Shown: in pieces, positions 39,671 to 43,507 of the stretch
How positions within the stretch are numbered: position 1 is the first letter of the stretch
How the letters are laid out: every line of letters begins with the position of its first letter
Origin: an uncultured Oscillospiraceae bacterium
GTDB lineage: Bacteria > Bacillota > Clostridia > Oscillospirales > Oscillospiraceae
Reading direction: 5' to 3'
Assembly (NCBI GenBank): GCA_944386975.1
Contig: CALXDC010000021.1
Span: 1-43,507 of the forward strand
DNA length: 43,507 nucleotides
The notes under the pieces: generated by a model
Databases searched by the model: none
What the model saw: the letters and a program-made list of their open reading frames with translations, nothing else
Told to the model about the DNA's origin: nothing
Program-made: the position numbers and the translations under genes

Positions 39671-42616
39671 ATGAAACGTAAAATTGAGATTGTTTTCTGC
39701 ATACTATTTCTCTTAATGGTTGCGGTTCCGCTGGCATTGTCAGACTTCAGGGGCGGCGGAGTATCCCAGTATGAAAGACGGCAGCTGAAAGAATTCCCCA
39801 CTCTGGTTACAGATACCGGCTTAGATCTGCGGAAACTGGGGGAAATAGATGATTGGGTCGACGATAATATCGGTCTGAGAGATGTTTGCGTGAATCTCTA
39901 CACGCAGCTTATGGTTAAAGGGTTGCATGTATCTTCCAACGATAAGGTTATGTTTGGAACAGATGGCTGGTATTTTTATACTCCGGACCACAATATAGAA
40001 ATCGGCCTGGGAAATTATTTCCTGACTGACGAGCAGCTGGATAAAATCGCCCAGAACCAGCAGCGTATTTCTGATTTTTATCAGGAAATGGGGATTGAGT
40101 ACACTTTGGTGCTTACCCCCAGCAAAGCCAGCGTCTACACCGAATATGTAACTGGCGGAGAGACCACAGGAAGAACCATGATCGATCAGGTATCGGATTA
40201 TTTGACTGAGCATACCGATGTTCATGTGGTCAATACCAAGACGGATCTGGTGGATGCCAAGGATCAGGGAAAACTGTTCTGGAAGACAGATACCCATTGG
40301 ACGGAGCTTGGATCTTATGTGGCCTACGGGAGTATTCTGGATCGGCTCACGGCGTGGGATATTGTTTCCACCCCTAAAATGTATGTGGATTTTACCAAGG
40401 AAACGGCGCATGGATTTGGAGAATTCAATACCATGCTGGGCAATTATAAGATCCTGGGTGAAGAAGAAATCCCCAAGGGCGTGTTGCAGGGAAGCGGTGA
40501 GCAGATCACCAGCGGCGCACAATACGAAAAATTAGCTGCGATTCAGAAGGTGGTTGAGCCCAATTACCCGGCCATCATCATCCACAATGACCAAAGCACG
40601 GATCAAAACTTGCTTATTTATGGCGATTCCCAGTGGGAACTGATTAGAAATATGCCGTGGTATTTTTCCGCCAATTTTTCCGATGTAGTGTCGATGCGTT
40701 CCGATAAACTGAACATGGATATTGATTACTGTGCGCAGCCGGATGTGATTATTTTTGGCTGTTCCGAGCGATATATCGATACCAAGCTTTTGGCGGACAA
40801 CCCCTCCTTTATTCCCTTCATGGATCAGCCGGACCAGGCGCTCAGTGATAGGAGCGGAGTAAACGACGCGGAGTGGCGTCTGTTTGTGGATAGCTTTGAC
40901 GGGGCTGTCTCCACACAGGAAGATACGCTGAATCGTATGAGCAGCAACACGAGTAGCTCGGTAAATATTCAGGGCTGGTGTGCGGATCTGCGGAATCACT
41001 CCAGTATGAGCAGCTTGTATGTCCAGATCGGTACCATGTTGTTCCCGTGTGAGTATGGGCTTAACAGTGAAAGTGTGGCGGACTATTATCAGGACGAGGC
41101 GTATGGTCAGTGCGGATTTTCCGTGCAAATTCCTCGGATCTGTTTTGAGCGAACCAATCCCGACCAAATAAAGTTTGTGGCTATCTCCCAGGATGGGCAA
41201 AAAGAGTTTGAAAAAACATACGCCCTCCGTCAGACAAATCCCAGCACCATGTATGAGGGCCTTGCCGATCTGCCGGTGCAGTCCCTAGACAATTCTGCCA
41301 ATAATCTCTGGATCGATTACTGCAACGATGTGGCACAGCCGGATGCACAGCTGGTGCACCTTGATTTGAGCCAAAGCGATGAGCTCAGCTTCAGCGGATG
41401 GGCAGCGGATCTGACCGGCGGCACGCCGCTGGGGGCGCTGTATGTCCAGATCGGGGACCAGATATTCCAGTGTCATTACGGAGAGGAACGGGGCGCCGTC
41501 GCGGATTATTTCCAGAATGAGAATCTGAAATATACGGGCTTCAGCTTCTCCGTCCCCGCGGACGTATTTCAGGGCGGCGCAGTTGACACCATGATCTTTA
41601 TCGAAGTGTCCCAGGACGGCGCCTATCGTTATGAGGACGTGCCCTACCGGATCGATTACGCACAGACCTCCGGCGCGGAGGGAACCGGAGAGCCCCAGAC
41701 GGCTCCCCAGCAGCCGGAAGACTCCGCCCAGAGCGAAGACGGCGAAAATCTGTTTGCCTCCAGGTATGTCACGGTTCTGCTGTTTGCCGTGGTCATTCTC
41801 ACGTTCTGCCTGCTACTGTTCTTCCTAGTCCACAACGATCAGGGGGAGATGTTACGTAAGTTCAATCAAAAGAAATTCTTGTTCTCTGAGCTGATCAAAC
41901 GGGATTTCACGCTGAAATACAAGAGGACTATTTTGGGCATGTTCTGGAGCATCCTCTTTCCCTTGGTAAATTTGCTGATCATGTGGCTGGTGTTCAACAA
42001 GCTGTTGGGCAGCAATATCGACCATTTTGTGGTCTACCTGTTTGCCGGACAGCTGATCTTCAACTATTTCAGCGACGCCACCAATATGGGCATGACCTCC
42101 CTAGTGGACAATGCCAGCATTTTTACCAAGGTAAACGTCCCGAAGTATTTATTCCTGTTCTCGCGGAATGTCTCCACGCTGATCAACTTCGGCCTGACCC
42201 TGATCATATTCTTTTTGTTCGTCGGGCTGGATGGCCTTCCGTTTTCCATCAAGTTCCTCTCGCTGCTGTATCCCATCATCTGCCTGATCATTTTAAATCT
42301 GGGGACAGGCATGATTTTGTCAGCCCTGTATATGTTCTTCCGGGACATGCGGTACCTGTGGAGCGTAGCGACACAACTTCTGATGTGGATGTCTGCCATC
42401 TTTTATAGTATTGACGGCTTCTCAGAGGAAGTGCAGAGATTGTTTTTGCTCAATCCTGTGTATTTGTGTATCCGGTACTTTAGAAAAGTAGTCATTGAGG
42501 ACACCATTCCGACAGCCCAGTTCCATCTCCTCTTGGCGGCAATATCTCTTGGCGTTTTTGGTATCGGGTGTATTGTTTACAAGAGAAAGAATCATGAGTT
42601 TTTGTACTATGTATAA
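39671..42616 (+). CDS. AlgJ/AlgX-like O-acetylation domain fused to ABC-2 glycan-export permease
   Basis: 981 aa in one uninterrupted frame. A membrane anchor (residues 5-25) is followed by an SGNH/AlgJ-like domain (~30-420) with KTDTHWTELGSYVAYGSIL (D207, H209) and LLIYGDSQWEL (G318-D319-S320), the expected catalytic pieces. Two related beta-type repeats follow (~427-515 and ~570-665: INIQGWCADL-like and FSGWAADLTGG, each with LYVQIG). A Gln/Glu/Pro-rich linker leads to a membrane span (~700-722), then a Wzm/TagG-type ABC-2 permease (~728-981): FSELIKRDFTLKYKRTILGMFWSILFPL, LFAGQLIFNYFSD and LLWMSAIFYS-like segments. Topology would put the acetylation domain outside and the permease start inside. 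I know these parts only as separate proteins. Confidence 0.85.
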   Translation: MKRKIEIVFCILFLLMVAVPLALSDFRGGGVSQYERRQLKEFPTLVTDTGLDLRKLGEIDDWVDDNIGLRDVCVNLYTQLMVKGLHVSSNDKVMFGTDGWYFYTPDHNIEIGLGNYFLTDEQLDKIAQNQQRISDFYQEMGIEYTLVLTPSKASVYTEYVTGGETTGRTMIDQVSDYLTEHTDVHVVNTKTDLVDAKDQGKLFWKTDTHWTELGSYVAYGSILDRLTAWDIVSTPKMYVDFTKETAHGFGEFNTMLGNYKILGEEEIPKGVLQGSGEQITSGAQYEKLAAIQKVVEPNYPAIIIHNDQSTDQNLLIYGDSQWELIRNMPWYFSANFSDVVSMRSDKLNMDIDYCAQPDVIIFGCSERYIDTKLLADNPSFIPFMDQPDQALSDRSGVNDAEWRLFVDSFDGAVSTQEDTLNRMSSNTSSSVNIQGWCADLRNHSSMSSLYVQIGTMLFPCEYGLNSESVADYYQDEAYGQCGFSVQIPRICFERTNPDQIKFVAISQDGQKEFEKTYALRQTNPSTMYEGLADLPVQSLDNSANNLWIDYCNDVAQPDAQLVHLDLSQSDELSFSGWAADLTGGTPLGALYVQIGDQIFQCHYGEERGAVADYFQNENLKYTGFSFSVPADVFQGGAVDTMIFIEVSQDGAYRYEDVPYRIDYAQTSGAEGTGEPQTAPQQPEDSAQSEDGENLFASRYVTVLLFAVVILTFCLLLFFLVHNDQGEMLRKFNQKKFLFSELIKRDFTLKYKRTILGMFWSILFPLVNLLIMWLVFNKLLGSNIDHFVVYLFAGQLIFNYFSDATNMGMTSLVDNASIFTKVNVPKYLFLFSRNVSTLINFGLTLIIFFLFVGLDGLPFSIKFLSLLYPIICLIILNLGTGMILSALYMFFRDMRYLWSVATQLLMWMSAIFYSIDGFSEEVQRLFLLNPVYLCIRYFRKVVIEDTIPTAQFHLLLAAISLGVFGIGCIVYKRKNHEFLYYV

Positions 42617-42626
42617 GGAGGGCAAC

Positions 42627-43397
42627 ATGGAAAAGGCAAAAGAAGATGTTGTTATTTCCGCTCAAAATGTGCGAATACAGTATAAGCTCGGCGATTTCAA
42701 AGATATCGGCTTGAAGGAATGGACAGTCCGGCATTTGAAGAAAAACTACCATGTGGAGTACTTTATGGCCGTAGACAACGTCACATTTGAATTATGCAAA
42801 GGGGAGATGCTTGGTATTATTGGAACCAACGGTGCGGGAAAATCAACCTTGCTCAAGGCAATATCCGGGATCATGGAGCCTACCAGCGGAAGTATTGAGC
42901 GAAGAGGTAATATTGCTGCTCTTTTGGAACTGGGTAGTGGATTTGATGGAGATTTGACAGTTCGGGAAAACACATACCTTCGTGGAGCAATGTTGGGATA
43001 TACCCGAAAATATATGGATGAGGTTTATAAGCAGATCTTGGATTATGCGGAGCTAAGAGAATTTGAAAACCGTCCATTTAAACAACTTTCTTCTGGTATG
43101 AAATCAAGACTTGCGTTTTCTATTGCTAGTCTAGTGAATCCAGAGATCCTAATTTTGGACGAGGTTCTATCTGTGGGGGATGGGGCCTTCCGAAAAAAGA
43201 GTGAAGCAAAGATGAAAGAAATTATCAGAGGGGATGCTACTACCATCTTGGTTTCACACTCCTTAGAGCAGATTCGAGAGCTGTGCACCAAGATTCTTTG
43301 GCTACACAGGGGAAAACAAATTGCGTTCGGGGAAAATGTTCAGGATATATGTAATAAATATCAAAGTTTTTTAAATAACAAATTTACAATTGTTTAA
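42627..43397 (+). CDS. ABC transporter ATP-binding protein for polysaccharide export
   Basis: 256 aa from ATG 42627 with AAGGAGG upstream; an in-frame ATG further upstream overlaps the permease gene and lacks a site. Wzt/TagH type: an N-terminal YKLGDF...VEYFMAVDNVTFEL lead, Walker A GTNGAGKS (66-73), Q-loop region GLLELGSGF-like ALLELGSGFDGDL, signature LSSGMKSRLAFS and Walker B ILILDEVLSVGD. It powers export of the finished glycan through the permease domain encoded just upstream. It lacks the C-terminal carbohydrate-binding domain seen in some Wzt proteins, so chain recognition may be done by the permease's extra domains. Confidence 0.9.
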   Translation: MEKAKEDVVISAQNVRIQYKLGDFKDIGLKEWTVRHLKKNYHVEYFMAVDNVTFELCKGEMLGIIGTNGAGKSTLLKAISGIMEPTSGSIERRGNIAALLELGSGFDGDLTVRENTYLRGAMLGYTRKYMDEVYKQILDYAELREFENRPFKQLSSGMKSRLAFSIASLVNPEILILDEVLSVGDGAFRKKSEAKMKEIIRGDATTILVSHSLEQIRELCTKILWLHRGKQIAFGENVQDICNKYQSFLNNKFTIV

Positions 43398-43465
43398 AGC
43401 GTAGTTCCAAAATGAATGGCAGCTAATTTTATAGAAACTGAACAAGCTATAGAGATTGATTACCT

Positions 43466-43507
43466 ATGTTAAAGACCGGCCCAGCCATGACCACCCGTAT
43501 GCGATCT
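43466..43507 (+). CDS. Possible start of a further gene, cut by the window end
   Basis: ATG 43466 opens 14 codons (MLKTGPAMTTRMRS) running off the end. The upstream sequence has no convincing ribosome-binding site. The 68 bases after the ABC ATPase stop show no terminator, so the operon may continue. The reading is weak. Confidence 0.15.
   Translation, partial: MLKTGPAMTTRMRS

Overview
Organism. The window reads as a fairly GC-rich gut Clostridia genome, most likely Oscillospiraceae (Flavonifractor/Lawsonibacter/Oscillibacter-like). This is inferred from strong AGGAGG ribosome-binding sites, secreted proteins with S-layer homology (SLH) domains, Firmicutes-type tyrosine recombinases and mobilisation genes, and a Gram-positive GlnK/GlnL-type two-component pair. 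The genus cannot be fixed by eye.

Layout. (1) 1-6,100 is a scarred integration region. Two 3' halves of a tRNA-Thr(GGT) gene, each followed by its own terminator (27-71 and 5,284-5,328), look like old attachment sites. Between them lie an SLH-anchored metallopeptidase, a fragment of an unknown gene, a frameshifted SLH-protein fragment and an AlbA_2/HATPase regulator. A 5'-truncated integrase follows the second site. (2) 6,450-13,730 looks chromosomal: a 1,155-aa Gly-rich repeat surface protein with three SLH repeats, a PTS EIIC permease, and a divergent histidine kinase/response regulator pair of the GlnK/GlnL (YcbA/YcbB) type. (3) 13,890-24,990 is a mobilisable element: integrase, small HTH protein, HerA-like ATPase, a degenerate helicase-like protein, a second copy of the 'unknown gene + SLH peptidase' module, a possible oriT, a MobC-like protein and a short relaxase. 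It also carries a tightly coupled operon of amidoligase, class II glutamine amidotransferase, DUF3846 protein and two tiny peptides, plus two small DNA-binding proteins. (4) 25,245-43,397 is one long plus-strand surface-polysaccharide operon: dTDP-L-rhamnose genes, glycosyltransferases, an ADP-heptose pathway (HldE, GmhA, GmhB), GT9, a pyruvyltransferase-family protein, RgpF, an MBOAT O-acyltransferase, an AlgJ-like domain fused to an ABC-2 permease, and the ABC ATPase.

How the parts fit. The polysaccharide operon should make, decorate (O-acetyl, possibly pyruvate ketal) and export a rhamnose/heptose glycan by the ABC-transporter route. SLH domains, in well-studied cases, bind pyruvylated wall polysaccharide, so the SLH proteins in the first half may be clients of such a glycan, although this operon need not make their ligand.

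Most unusual points: the AlgJ-like/ABC-2 permease fusion; the amidoligase/amidotransferase operon ending in two micro-peptides; the duplicated peptidase module in which each copy has lost a different gene; the RmlD-SDR fusion; and ADP-heptose genes in an apparently SLH-bearing Firmicute.
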